A DNA stretch of 64,000 nt. It comes from Alphaproteobacteria bacterium. Its GTDB lineage: Bacteria > Pseudomonadota > Alphaproteobacteria > JAVJVX01. The notes beneath the pieces were generated by a model that saw nothing but the letters and a program-made list of their open reading frames with translations, did not search any database and was not told where the DNA came from. Location of the stretch: NCBI GenBank assembly GCA_040220875.1, contig JAVJVX010000003.1, positions 408,514 through 472,513 of the forward strand, given 5' to 3'. This document shows, one piece after another, positions 43,858 to 52,789 of the stretch (positions are counted from its first letter, which is position 1; each line of letters opens with the position of its first letter). The position numbers were made by a program, and so were the translations under genes.

Positions 43858-45123
43858 ATGGCTGAAAAGTTCACCCGGACGCTTATCGATGAAACGAGCG
43901 GCCATGTCGAAGTGCTCAAGGAAAAAACGCGCAAGGGCGCCAAGCCCTGGCAGGTCTGGCTGGACGCCGAACTGGGGCTCCGGAACTACTGGTATCCGGC
44001 GGCGCTGAGCCGTCACCTGGCGGAAGGCGAGCACAAGGCGGTCAAGCTTCTGGGCGAGGAGATTCTGCTGATGCGGCAGAAGGGAAGAGTTTTCGCCCTC
44101 GAAGACAGGTGCCCGCATCGCGGTGTCAGGTTTTCGGCGCGTCCGCTCTTCTATACCAAGGAGACTCTGAGCTGCTGGTATCATACCTGGACCTTCGATA
44201 TCGAAACCGGGCAGTTGCGGACCATCCTGAACGAACCGGACTCGCCCCTCATCGGGAAGTGCGGGGTAAAAAGCTACCCGGTGGAGGAACGCAAGGGGAT
44301 CCTGTTCATCTTTGTCGGCGATGAAAAGCCGGGGCCGGTGGAGAACGATGTTGCCCCTCATTTCCTTGACGACAACGCCGTCATCTACGCCACTGAGCCT
44401 TATGATATCGAGTCCAATTGGCGCCTTGCCTGCGAGAATGGCTACGATCCGGGCCACCAGTTCATTCACAACTGGTCACCGCTCAGCCTCGATATGGGAA
44501 TGCACACGTCTTTCGGCTACACGTCGACCCCGGCGGATCTCCAAGAAACCATCGATTACCGGACGGAGCACGGCGCGCCTCAGGGCTTTACCCGCAAGGT
44601 ACAAAAGACGACCTTCAATCACCGGGCCGAAATTCCGCTGAAGGACGGTACCAAGAAGGAGATCATCCTGCCGCTGGCGCGAGGCAAGTCGGAGGAAGAG
44701 CTCCGCAAGGTGACGCAGATCATCTACGAGGGAACGGTCGGGCTGTGGCTGCCTTGCATGCTGCGGGTCACCACCTTCCCGCAGCCTTACTGCACCCATT
44801 ACGAGGCCTACGTCCCCAAGGACGAGAAAACCCATACCTATTTCCAGTTCGGTGTCATTCACACCGACGACGAGGAATGGGCCGATCGCTGGCTGACGGA
44901 AGAGGGGCCGCTCCTCTGGGAGGAGCCGGTCGTGCGCGGTTTCACCATCGACGACGCCTTCGCGCGCAAGGAAATGCAGAAATTCTACGGCGAAGAGGAC
45001 GGCTGGAACCGAGAGCGGCTGTACCGGCCGGACGTCGAACTCACCATGTGGCGCAAATTTGCTTCCGAGCACGCGCGCGGGGTGCAGACCCGCGAGCACG
45101 CGAAGGGGCATTTTCCGCGCTAA
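43858..45123 (+). CDS. Rieske non-heme iron oxygenase alpha subunit (angular/CarAa-like), copy 4
   Basis: ATG 43858 (MAEKFTRTL) with an AAGGAG site upstream gives 421 residues; the ATG at 43852 would add two. Rieske ligands are C85, H87, C106 and H109 (CPHR...CWYH), and the mononuclear iron motif is GYDPGHQFIHNW. It is a clear paralogue of the oxygenase at 40882 and may form a mixed oligomer or act on a different intermediate. Its stop codon overlaps the convergent stop of the next gene by four bases. Confidence 0.9.
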   Translation: MAEKFTRTLIDETSGHVEVLKEKTRKGAKPWQVWLDAELGLRNYWYPAALSRHLAEGEHKAVKLLGEEILLMRQKGRVFALEDRCPHRGVRFSARPLFYTKETLSCWYHTWTFDIETGQLRTILNEPDSPLIGKCGVKSYPVEERKGILFIFVGDEKPGPVENDVAPHFLDDNAVIYATEPYDIESNWRLACENGYDPGHQFIHNWSPLSLDMGMHTSFGYTSTPADLQETIDYRTEHGAPQGFTRKVQKTTFNHRAEIPLKDGTKKEIILPLARGKSEEELRKVTQIIYEGTVGLWLPCMLRVTTFPQPYCTHYEAYVPKDEKTHTYFQFGVIHTDDEEWADRWLTEEGPLLWEEPVVRGFTIDDAFARKEMQKFYGEEDGWNRERLYRPDVELTMWRKFASEHARGVQTREHAKGHFPR

Positions 45124-46355
45124 ACGGGCTCCGCCAGATCGAGCAGCGCATTGGCCAGCACATGGGTGCCGGCCGCCACATCCGCCGGTGTCGCGGCCTC
45201 CGCCTCGTTATGGCTGATGCCCTTCTCGCACGGAATGAAGATCATCGCGCTCGGGCAGATCTTAGCCATGTTCGCGGCATCGTGAAGCGCGCCCGAGGGC
45301 AGGTCCATATGGCTGTAGCCGAGCGTACCGACTGTGTCGCGAATGCGGTCCACCAATTCGGGCTCGAAGCGCGTGGGCGGCGCATCGAATACCTGGCTGA
45401 CCTCGACATCACAAGGGACCGCCAATTCGGCCGCGGCCGCCCGTATCCGGGCTTCGTAGCGGTCGAGCGCGGCCACCTCGGGGTGGCGCAAATCGATCGT
45501 GAAGACGACCCGGCCCGGCACCGTATTGGGCGAACCCGGGAAGGCTTCGATCTGGCCTACCGTGAACCGGGTTATATCGGCCTCGCCATCGTCGGCCTCG
45601 GCCAGCAGGCGCGCCAGTATCCGGCTGGCGGACACCATGGGATCGCGCCGGTTGCGCCGCGGCGTCGTGCCGGCGTGAGCCTCCTCGCCGCCGAGCGAAA
45701 CGCGAAACCAGCGTGCGCCCTGAATGGCGGTGACGACACCGATGGTCTTGCCGGCGGCCTCCAACACGGGCCCCTGTTCGATATGAGCCTCGATATAATG
45801 GCTTGGCGTCGGAAAGGGTGCCTCGGGGATGTCTGGCGTGGTTGCGAGGAAATCGACCAGGGCGGTGGTGACAGTGACGCCCTTGCCGTCGGTATGGTCC
45901 TCGAATTCCGGTATGGTCAGTCGGCCCACATAGACACCGGAGCCCATCAGTCCCGGCGTGAACCGCGAGCCTTCCTCGTTGGTCCAGGCGACCGTCGCGA
46001 CGGAGCGTCGCGTGCGGATGCCCGCATCTCGAAAGGCGCACAGGGTTTCCAGCCCCGCGAGCACGCCGTAGGCTCCGTCGAATTTGCCGCCCGTAGGCTG
46101 GCTGTCCGCGTGCGATCCTGTGAGCACCGGCGCGAGATCCGGCTCCGTTCCGGGAAAGATCATGAAGAGGTTGCCGATCGCATCCGTCTGCAGGTCGAGG
46201 CCGGCCTCCCGTGCCCAGGTGGCGAGCTGCCGGCGGGCGGCGCCGTCGAGATCGGACAGGGCGGGCCGGTTGACGCCGCCCTTGTCGGTCGCGCCGATTG
46301 TCGCCAGCGCCATGTGGCGGTCCCAAAGTCGTTCCGAATTGATGGAAAGAGGCAT
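45120..46355 (-). CDS. Zn-dependent N-carbamoyl-amino-acid hydrolase / allantoate amidohydrolase type (M20)
   Basis: The 411-residue protein has intact M20 metal motifs: GSHADSQPTGGKFDGAYG (His, Asp), TNEEGSRF (Glu pair) near residue 130, HIEQGP (about 195), and the C-terminal GISHNEAEAAT histidine. It is the L-carbamoylase/hydantoinase-type amidohydrolase that removes the carbamoyl or ureido group from N-carbamoyl amino acids. It is divergent from the isochorismatase-type gene with only 56 bases between starts. That shared regulatory region suggests a common nitrogen-release step. Confidence 0.9.
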   Translation of the reverse strand: MPLSINSERLWDRHMALATIGATDKGGVNRPALSDLDGAARRQLATWAREAGLDLQTDAIGNLFMIFPGTEPDLAPVLTGSHADSQPTGGKFDGAYGVLAGLETLCAFRDAGIRTRRSVATVAWTNEEGSRFTPGLMGSGVYVGRLTIPEFEDHTDGKGVTVTTALVDFLATTPDIPEAPFPTPSHYIEAHIEQGPVLEAAGKTIGVVTAIQGARWFRVSLGGEEAHAGTTPRRNRRDPMVSASRILARLLAEADDGEADITRFTVGQIEAFPGSPNTVPGRVVFTIDLRHPEVAALDRYEARIRAAAAELAVPCDVEVSQVFDAPPTRFEPELVDRIRDTVGTLGYSHMDLPSGALHDAANMAKICPSAMIFIPCEKGISHNEAEAATPADVAAGTHVLANALLDLAEPV

Positions 46356-46411
46356 GCAGTGTTCCTTTCTTATTCCGTTTTTTAGTACGTCAAGCAGTCG
46401 AGAGGAAGACC

Positions 46412-47074
46412 ATGACAGAAGGAAAAAATGACGGGTCGTCGGATCGGTACCGGGAAATGGGGTATGACGGCCAGGCTGTCGGGTTCGGCGACCGGCCCGG
46501 CATCGTCGTGGTCGATTTTCAGCGCGGCTTTACCGAAAAGGGATTCGCGCTGGGGGGTAGCCCGATGATCGACGCGGCGGTTGAACAGACAGCGCGGCTT
46601 CTCGGGCCGGCGCGGGCGATGGGGATCCCCATTGCGAGCTGCCGCATGGCTTATCAGGACCGCCGGCAGATGCCGCGCTGGAAGATCACGTTGATGTATG
46701 AGGGCGAGTTCTTTATCGGTCATCCCGCGACCGAGATCGACCCGCGGATCCATGACGAATCGGACCTTGTTGTGGAAAAGACGGCGCCTTCCATATTTTT
46801 CCAAACCCCGGTCGCCGCCTATTTCACCCGGCATAACGTCGATACGGTGATTGTGACCGGCTGCAACACCAGCGGTTGTATCCGGGCAAGCGTTATCGAC
46901 AGTTTTTCCCATGGCTGGCACACGATCATCGCGCTGGAATGCATCAGTGACGTCGAGGCGGGGCCGCATGAGGCAAACCTCCTGGACATGGGCCGTCGCT
47001 ACGCGGATCTTCGATCGCTCGACGAGGTTCTGGCCTATCTTGAGCAACTCCGCCAACCGGACCGCCCGGAATGA
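46412..47074 (+). CDS. Isochorismatase-type cysteine hydrolase (N-carbamoylsarcosine/maleamate amidase-like)
   Basis: The 220-residue protein has the family triad: Asp in VVVDFQRGF (about residue 35), Lys in VVEKTAPSIFF, and the nucleophilic Cys in TGCNTSGCIRAS (second Cys, about 157). The FFQTPVAAYF segment matches N-carbamoylsarcosine and maleamate amidohydrolases. It hydrolyses an amide or ureido bond. Neighbouring amidohydrolases support a role in nitrogen release; the exact substrate is not visible. A GAGAGGAAG site precedes the start. Confidence 0.86.
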   Translation: MTEGKNDGSSDRYREMGYDGQAVGFGDRPGIVVVDFQRGFTEKGFALGGSPMIDAAVEQTARLLGPARAMGIPIASCRMAYQDRRQMPRWKITLMYEGEFFIGHPATEIDPRIHDESDLVVEKTAPSIFFQTPVAAYFTRHNVDTVIVTGCNTSGCIRASVIDSFSHGWHTIIALECISDVEAGPHEANLLDMGRRYADLRSLDEVLAYLEQLRQPDRPE

Positions 47075-47245
47075 CGGTCTCACCCCGTCTGTCAGGATGT
47101 CGCGGTGTCACAAAAGAGTCATCGCGGGCGCACGCCGCCAGTTTCCGGTGGTGATCGGCCGACACGCGCGGCTATGCTGCCGCCTTGTGGAATTCCAACG
47201 CGCCTGGCCTCGTGGCCGGGCGTTCAACAGACAGGGAGTAACTGA

Positions 47246-47860
47246 ATGCTGAAGCTTTACGGTGTCGTCCAGTCGCGCGCCCCCCGCTGCCAATGGATGC
47301 TGAACGAGCTAGGGGCCGATTACGAGCATATCCCGACCAACCAGGCGACGGGGGATACACAGGCGTCTGAATTTCTGGCGGTTAATCCGAACGGAAAGAT
47401 TCCGGTGCTCGATGATGACGGCTTCCGGATCTTCGAATCGATGGCGATCAACCTCTATCTCGCCATGAAATACAAGGGCGAACTCTGGCCCGACTCGCTC
47501 CAGGCGCAGGCGCAGGTCGTACAGTGGAGCTTCTGGGCCATGACGGAGATGGAGCCGCTGCTCATTACCCTCCTGATGGAGAGGCTGTTCAAGCCCGAAG
47601 ACCAGCGCAACGAGGCCGCCGCAATCGAGGCCCGGAAGTCCATGGACCGGCCCCTCAAGGTGCTGGACGACCACCTGGCGGCGCAGCCGTTCCTCGTCGG
47701 CGGCAGTTTCACGGTGGCTGACCTCAACCTCGCCTCCGTGATGGCTTTGCTGACGTATTTGAACGAGGATTACAGGGACTACCCCAAGGTCCAGGCCTGG
47801 TTCGAGACATGCGTGGGGCGGCCGGCCTTCCAGAAAATTTACGCAGAAGCGGCCGAATAG
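47246..47860 (+). CDS. Glutathione S-transferase
   Basis: The 204-residue protein begins MLKLYGVVQSRAPRCQWML, with the GST N-terminal thioredoxin-like domain, cis-Pro in NPNGKIPVL, and ESMAINLYLA for glutathione binding. An all-alpha C-terminal domain has the FTVADLNLASV capping segment near residue 155. It could conjugate or isomerise electrophilic ring-cleavage products. It lies at the end of the catabolic cluster, followed by a palindrome. Confidence 0.88.
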   Translation: MLKLYGVVQSRAPRCQWMLNELGADYEHIPTNQATGDTQASEFLAVNPNGKIPVLDDDGFRIFESMAINLYLAMKYKGELWPDSLQAQAQVVQWSFWAMTEMEPLLITLLMERLFKPEDQRNEAAAIEARKSMDRPLKVLDDHLAAQPFLVGGSFTVADLNLASVMALLTYLNEDYRDYPKVQAWFETCVGRPAFQKIYAEAAE

Positions 47861-47884
47861 CCCGAGTATTCGCTGTTTCCGGGA

Positions 47885-47914
47885 TGATCGGACGGGGCAT
47901 GCCCCGTCCGATCA
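47885..47914. repeat. Perfect 30-base palindrome downstream of the GST gene
   Basis: The left arm TGATCGGACGGGGCA is the exact reverse complement of the right arm TGCCCCGTCCGATCA. No T-tract follows (the next bases are CTCAATCG), so a classical intrinsic terminator is not shown. It may be a terminator stem, a protein-binding site or a mobile repeat of the REP/BIME type. Confidence 0.6.
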
Positions 47915-48031
47915 CTCAATCGTGATCCTCCATGCGGTCCTCGAACGGGCCTGCTGCCCCAACACCAATTGACAGAAATTTAAGCATGTCAGCTAATCGG
48001 CGTTGGGAGTTAACAAACAGGAGGATCTCAC

Positions 48032-49384
48032 ATGAGGGGACCACGGCAAAGGCCGGTGGGGCGGACCGGTATGTCCGCACTCGCCTTGTCACTCGCCTTT
48101 TCGCTGGCCGGGCTGGCCAAGGCGCCGGGGGCGGGCGCTGAAGAACTCGCACCCATGTCCATGATCAATAAAGGGAACTTTGATCAGGTCAAGGACATGA
48201 CCTACGAAGGCAACCGCGTGGGCGATCTCGTTCCGGAACGCATGGAATGGCAGATTCGCAATCACGGGATGGAGCTTCAGGTTATGGCAGACCAGGGGCC
48301 TTTCCTGCTCGACCCCCGGATCTATGAAGCGACCGAGAAATAAAAGGGGCAGCCGAGACTGAACCCCGAGACTTTCGAGCTCGAGAACTACACGTCGGGC
48401 GAGCCGTTCCCCGAGATCGATCCGGAGGATCCTCTTGCGGCGGCGAAGGTGATCTGGAACTACACCGTGGCGGAACCGCACGGGGATCAGTTCTACTGTC
48501 CCTTCACTTTCAATCTGGTTGATGGTGACTCCGGGATCGAGCGTATCCAGCAATGGGTCTTCACCCGTTACTACATGTACGGGCGTGTTACCGGAGGACC
48601 GGAGGTCATCGGCGATGGCTCGATCTATCACAAGGGGCTTCTCTTCGCGACCTATCCCCAGGATGTGAAGGGGCTCGGCACCTTCGCGATCCGTTACTGG
48701 GACCCCAAGTTCGACGATATCTGGGCCTATGTCCGGACTGTCCGGCGGGTGCGTCGGCTGTCGGGTGGCGCCTGGATGGACCCGATCGGCGGCACGGACC
48801 ATTTGAACGACGATCTCGAGACGTTCAATGCCCATCCGGCCTGGTACAAATCGTACAAGCTGCTGGGCAAGCAGAAGGTCTTTGTGGTCTCGCGCAGCCA
48901 GTTCCCGGTCTGGGAGTCCAATCCGTCCCGCCGCTGGTCCTGGTTCCCGGATGAAAGCACGGTGGAGCAGCAGTTCCCGCGCATGGACCTCGAAAACGCG
49001 CCGTACTGGAATCCGAAGGATGTCTACGAGGCCCGCGAGGTTTACGTGGTGGAATCCATCCCGCCCGAATATCACTCGTATTCAAAGCGGATCAACTGGT
49101 TCGATGCCACGTCGTGGCGGCCCTATTATTCGGCCGGTTACGATCGCAAGGGCGAGTTCTGGAAATGGATCCATTTTGCCAGCGGCTGGTGGGAAGAGCT
49201 TTCGGGTTACGTCAATCCGAACACAGGCCAGTCGGTGAAGTACAACTTCACCCAATGGGGTGTGAATATCGATTTTCAGCGGCGTCACGCGACGTTCTTC
49301 AATATCGCGGCGTGCAGCATGAACGATCCGAATCTGTCGGAGGACGATTTCACCCTGGCCGAGCTTGAGGCCGCCGGCCGCTAG
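48032..49384 (+). pseudogene. DUF1329 protein with one in-frame stop codon
   Basis: The frame runs from ATG 48032 (AGGAGG site upstream, signal-like N-terminus with ALSLAFSLAGLAKAPGAGA) to TAG at 49382-49384. A single in-frame TAA at 48341-48343 interrupts it. The sequence on both sides is typical DUF1329 and stays in one frame (450 codons including both stops). In the intact paralogue at 27653 the aligned position is tyrosine (ENYAGRARL against EK-stop-KGQPRL), so one base (TAT or TAC to TAA) would explain it. No frameshift is needed. It could be a recent pseudogene, a sequencing error, or read through. The rest (RRVRRLSGGAWMDPIGG, YSKRINWFD) is well conserved. Confidence 0.85.
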
Positions 49385-49404
49385 ACGGCCTCGCGGGTAA
49401 CGTG

Positions 49405-49440
49405 AAACCGCCGGTCGCGATATCGTGGCCGGCGGTTTTT
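49405..49440 (+). terminator. Rho-independent terminator after the DUF1329 gene
   Basis: AAACCGCCGG (49405-49414) pairs with CCGGCGGTTT (49429-49438) over a 14-base loop. The right arm ends in a five-base T run. It lies 21 bases after the DUF1329 stop on the plus strand. Confidence 0.8.
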
Positions 49441-49454
49441 CGTGCCCACGCGCC

Positions 49455-49919
49455 TTAGTCGGACAGTTCTCCCAGGCTCACATAACGCAGCAGCGAGACG
49501 ACCTGCTCTGGCGTCGAGGCCACGGCCAGCGCGGCGCCATCCACCTCCTTGAGCGCATGGGTCAGGGACGGTTCATGCAGGGTGATAAGGCATTTGCCCA
49601 GCGCGGCCGCAAAGCCGGCGTCGAAGGCAGCATTCCACTGCTTGTATTTGTCGCCAAACCGCACGACGACAATATCGGCACGTTCGATCAGCGTGCGGGT
49701 CCGGATGGTGTTGACGCGGGCTCCCTTGTGGTCCTTCCAGAAATCATCCTTTTCGGGCCCCAGAATGCGGACGCCGCAATCGTCGCTGACGCCATGGTCC
49801 GTGACGGGCGAGAGCAATTCCACCGGGAGCTGTGCGTCCCGCACGCCCGTTTCGATGCGTTGGCGCCAATCGGTATGGATTTCGCCTGACAGATAAACGG
49901 TCCAGCGCTGGGCGGTCAT
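49455..49919 (-). CDS. ytoQ: YtoQ family protein
   Basis: The 154-residue protein matches YtoQ: YLSGEIHTDWRQRI at the start, DHGVSDDCGVRILGPEKDDFWKDHKGARVN in the middle and the ADIVVVRFGDKYKQWNAAFDAGFAAALGK segment. The fold is nucleoside 2-deoxyribosyltransferase-like and the function is unproven. It is convergent with the DUF1329 gene, and its 5' side faces a 570-base non-coding stretch. Confidence 0.9.
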   Translation of the reverse strand: MTAQRWTVYLSGEIHTDWRQRIETGVRDAQLPVELLSPVTDHGVSDDCGVRILGPEKDDFWKDHKGARVNTIRTRTLIERADIVVVRFGDKYKQWNAAFDAGFAAALGKCLITLHEPSLTHALKEVDGAALAVASTPEQVVSLLRYVSLGELSD

Positions 49920-50489
49920 GGGTCTCCCTTTCTGCGGTTAGGCCCCGTGCCTAGTCTCGCGGTGCAGCAACTCCAATGAGGGGATAGCAGAATTTGCCCC
50001 GGGATCAAGAGCGCTCCGGTCGCGACACACTCGAGTGAGGGATCGGTCAGCGGGCCAGGGGCCCGGACAGGTGCTGTTGCCGGCGTGCCTGAAAGGCCGG
50101 GGCGGATCTTATCGCGCGCGGCACCCGGTGCCACGAGATGCCGGAAGTGCGACGCGGCCTGCCGGGGACGTGGCCCAATCGGGCCTTCACGGCCGGGGCA
50201 AATCGAACTTAAATAACAATGCTGCTCTCGGGGTAGGTTCGAGAGGCCGGCGCCTGATGCGGGACGCGTCAAACGACGCCGGGCAAGCGGGGGACGCAAG
50301 ACCATGAGCTATCATCGCCTTGCCTGGATGGTGCCGACGTGACACTCGTGGGGGGTGCCAGAAGGTGAGCGAAAGTCACGGGCCGTTCAGGGCAGGCATT
50401 GACCCCGGCGCGCACGCCAATCTTGACCAAGCCCGCAAGGCGCCGGAGGCCAGCACGCGCACCAGCCTGAACAGGGTGGCTAATTTGTC
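49920..50489. other. Gene-free stretch between ytoQ and the membrane hydrolase
   Basis: The 570 bases contain several short ORFs on both strands (up to 129 codons on minus) but their translations are Arg/Pro/Gly-rich and unlike proteins. They look like shadows. A spacer with the ytoQ promoter at its left end is expected. No RNA gene is recognised, though one cannot be excluded. Confidence 0.5.
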
Positions 50490-51515
50490 ATGGACCCGCT
50501 GAGCCAGGGCGCCGTTGGCGCCGCCCTTCCGATGGCCACGCGCCGGCGTGCCCAAGCCGCCGTGGCCGGCACGCTCGGCTTCGTCGCCGGGATGACGGCG
50601 GATCTGGACGTCCTGATCCGCTCACAGACGGACACGTTGCTGTTTCTGGAATACCACCGGCAGTTTACTCATTCCCTGATCTTCGTTCCATTGGGCGGCC
50701 TGATCGTCGCCGCTTTCCTGCACCGGCCGTTCCGGCGCTGGCACGGCCTGACGTTCCCGGGGACATGGCTGTTCTGCGGCCTCGGTTACGCTACTCACGG
50801 CCTGCTCGATACCGCGACTTCCTATGGAACCGTGCTGCTGTGGCCGTTCAGCGACGAACGGTTTTCCTTCGCCATCATCTCCATCGTCGACCCTCTGTTC
50901 ACCCTGCCGGTCCTGGCCCTCGCCGCCATCGGCATGATCCGGCGCAGCGGCATCTGGGGCCGCGCGGCCCTGGCATGGGCCGTGACCTACCTGATGCTGG
51001 GGACGATCCAGCACCATGCCGCACTGGCCATGGGCCATGCCCTGGCGGCGGAACGGGGCCATGCGCCGCTGCGGCTCGAGGTCAAACCCAGCTTTGCCAA
51101 CATCCTGGTGTGGAAAGTGGTCTATGAAACTTCTGACCGCTTCCATGTCGACGCGGTGCGCGCCGGCATCGCGCCTACGGTCATGCCGGGCACGTCCATT
51201 CCCCGACTCGATCCGGCGCGGGATTTTCCCTGGCTGCCGGCGGCCGCGCAGCAGGCGCGGGACGTCGCGCGGTTCACCTATTACAGCGACGGCTACGTGG
51301 CGCGCGATCCGGCGCGACCCGACCGTGTCATCGATGTGCGCTATTCTCTCATACCGAACGAAATCGCGCCGCTGTGGTCGATCGGCATCGCGCCCGACGC
51401 CGGGCCCGATGCGCATGTCACGTTCGACACCCATCGAGAATCGGCACGCGCGCGTCTGCCCGAATTGTGGCGGATGATCGTACAGCCGGCGGCAGGAAAC
51501 GGGGCGGACGACTGA
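50490..51515 (+). CDS. Membrane-bound metal-dependent hydrolase (YdjM family)
   Basis: The 341-residue protein starts MDPLSQGAVGAAL and has the HEYxH-like motifs of the YdjM/LexA-induced inner-membrane hydrolase family (PF04307): FVAGMTADLDVLI, YHRQFTHSLIFVPLGGL near residue 55, and GYATHGLLDTATSYG near 96. Six or so hydrophobic segments span residues 25-195, followed by a C-terminal soluble part (about 200-340) common in proteobacterial members. The function of the family is not proven. Confidence 0.88.
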   Translation: MDPLSQGAVGAALPMATRRRAQAAVAGTLGFVAGMTADLDVLIRSQTDTLLFLEYHRQFTHSLIFVPLGGLIVAAFLHRPFRRWHGLTFPGTWLFCGLGYATHGLLDTATSYGTVLLWPFSDERFSFAIISIVDPLFTLPVLALAAIGMIRRSGIWGRAALAWAVTYLMLGTIQHHAALAMGHALAAERGHAPLRLEVKPSFANILVWKVVYETSDRFHVDAVRAGIAPTVMPGTSIPRLDPARDFPWLPAAAQQARDVARFTYYSDGYVARDPARPDRVIDVRYSLIPNEIAPLWSIGIAPDAGPDAHVTFDTHRESARARLPELWRMIVQPAAGNGADD

Positions 51516-51525
51516 TCCTCGCTAT

Positions 51526-51569
51526 GGTGCCGGCTGAGGGACTCGAACCCCCGACATCCGGTTTACAAA
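51526..51569 (-). repeat. Orphan tRNA-Thr 3' fragment, left end of a small integrated element
   Basis: The 44 bases are the same as 53376-53419 (3' part of tRNA-Thr) except for one base, with 33 identical bases in a row first. Left of the repeat the sequences differ. The fragment covers the acceptor 3' strand, T arm and variable loop up to part of the anticodon arm and is not a functional tRNA. It marks the distal end of an insertion at the 3' end of tRNA-Thr. Confidence 0.85.
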
Positions 51570-51643
51570 CCCGATGCGGCAAGACTTGGACCGGAAGAGG
51601 GCCTGGCCGAGCGCGCCGCCCAGGGGTTCTGTCCCGCTTTTCG

Positions 51644-52789
51644 CTAGCGCTTCAAGTTGACTGGAAGCGAATTGTCGATCTGCCTATCGAAGCACTTCAG
51701 CCACTCCACATAGTCATCTGCCTCAAGGACGGAACGCATCTGTGTATAGCATTGCCGAAGCGCAGCATGCTCCAGGGTCCCGATTCTCGAATCCTTCATG
51801 TGTTTCTGCAGACGGTCATAGGCATCGCTGTTGGATTTAATGCATTTCCGCAGCCGCGCAGTATCGTTGGACATGATACGAGCGCAGTAATCGCGCGTGC
51901 TCTCAAGCAACTCCGGCCTCTCAGAAAAGACTTTTTCGGCCGGCAATTCGGCACAAACCACCTTAACGGTTTGTTGTTTCAAGAGAGCGTCCGGGTCATC
52001 CAGCCGGGCCTCCGCTCTGGATAGGGACTTCGAGTAAGGAATATTTTGAGCCTCCAGAAAGAGCTGGAGCATCTCGGTCTTAAGGGCGAATCCCAGGCGC
52101 GAAACAATGCCATCGTTTTTCCGCGTGGCTTCCCCCACCAGAAGTCCGACGACCCGCCCGGTGGAATCCAGCACAGCGCTCCCGCTATCACCCAGGTCGA
52201 CGCCAACACCAATGAAAGTCTGGAGGCGAGCGTCCTCGCCCGGCCCGTGGAGTGCGACAACACGCCCGGTTTTTGCACTTTTCTGCCCGTCCGGCCGGCC
52301 GTAGTAGATGGTGCCCTCCGGCAAAGCCGGGTCACGTTCGCTGAATTCGCTCACCGACTCAAACCTTACCGGAACCGCCAGAAGGGCAAGATCGTTGGCC
52401 ACATCGAGTTCCTGAACAGTCGCTTTGGTCCGGTCACCCCCCATAATCGACTGTATGGCTACCAGTCCGCACCCTTGGACGACGTGCGCCGCAGTCAGGA
52501 GGTAGGTGCTGTCGGCTGTGGCGTGCACGGGAAATCCCAAGCCGCTGCGAAGCTTCGCTGTGCTCGCATTTTCCTGAGCACTGCCAACCACAGGCTTGAG
52601 ATGCCCCGGACCGTTGACAGAATCCAGCGGCAGGGAGGCGTCTCTGCCCGGCACTGGCGCATGCGGGTCACCGCGGTAGGCCGTGAGCCACCAGGCGCCA
52701 GCCGCGGCGGTACCGATAGCGAGCAAAATCCCCAGGATTGAGCGAAAACGAAAACGAGGCCTGGAAGAGCGAGATCGGCGCTGTCTCAT
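51644..52789 (-). CDS. Membrane-anchored trypsin-like serine protease
   Basis: ATG 52789 with GAGG upstream gives 381 residues; the longer frame to 52882 adds 31 residues without a site. A basic N-terminus (RQRRSRSSRPRFRFR) is followed by one membrane anchor (about residues 18-38). The S1 protease domain (about 80-240) has the catalytic triad His (LTAAHVVQ), Asp (DVANDLALL) and Ser (GDSGSAVLD). A C-terminal region of 130 residues is helical with many charged residues and unlike known domains. It is the only gene of a small element between tRNA-Thr repeats. A periplasm-facing protease is likely; its target is unknown. Confidence 0.85.
   Translation of the reverse strand: MRQRRSRSSRPRFRFRSILGILLAIGTAAAGAWWLTAYRGDPHAPVPGRDASLPLDSVNGPGHLKPVVGSAQENASTAKLRSGLGFPVHATADSTYLLTAAHVVQGCGLVAIQSIMGGDRTKATVQELDVANDLALLAVPVRFESVSEFSERDPALPEGTIYYGRPDGQKSAKTGRVVALHGPGEDARLQTFIGVGVDLGDSGSAVLDSTGRVVGLLVGEATRKNDGIVSRLGFALKTEMLQLFLEAQNIPYSKSLSRAEARLDDPDALLKQQTVKVVCAELPAEKVFSERPELLESTRDYCARIMSNDTARLRKCIKSNSDAYDRLQKHMKDSRIGTLEHAALRQCYTQMRSVLEADDYVEWLKCFDRQIDNSLPVNLKR

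Noticed and set aside
44418..46385. 655-codon plus-strand ORF over the fourth Rieske and the carbamoylase genes
   Set aside because: It spans two real genes in different frames, and its translation has no protein-like pattern. Shadow ORF.
49916..50305. 129-codon minus-strand ORF upstream of ytoQ
   Set aside because: Pro/Arg-rich translation without a pattern and no ribosome-binding site; not listed as a gene.
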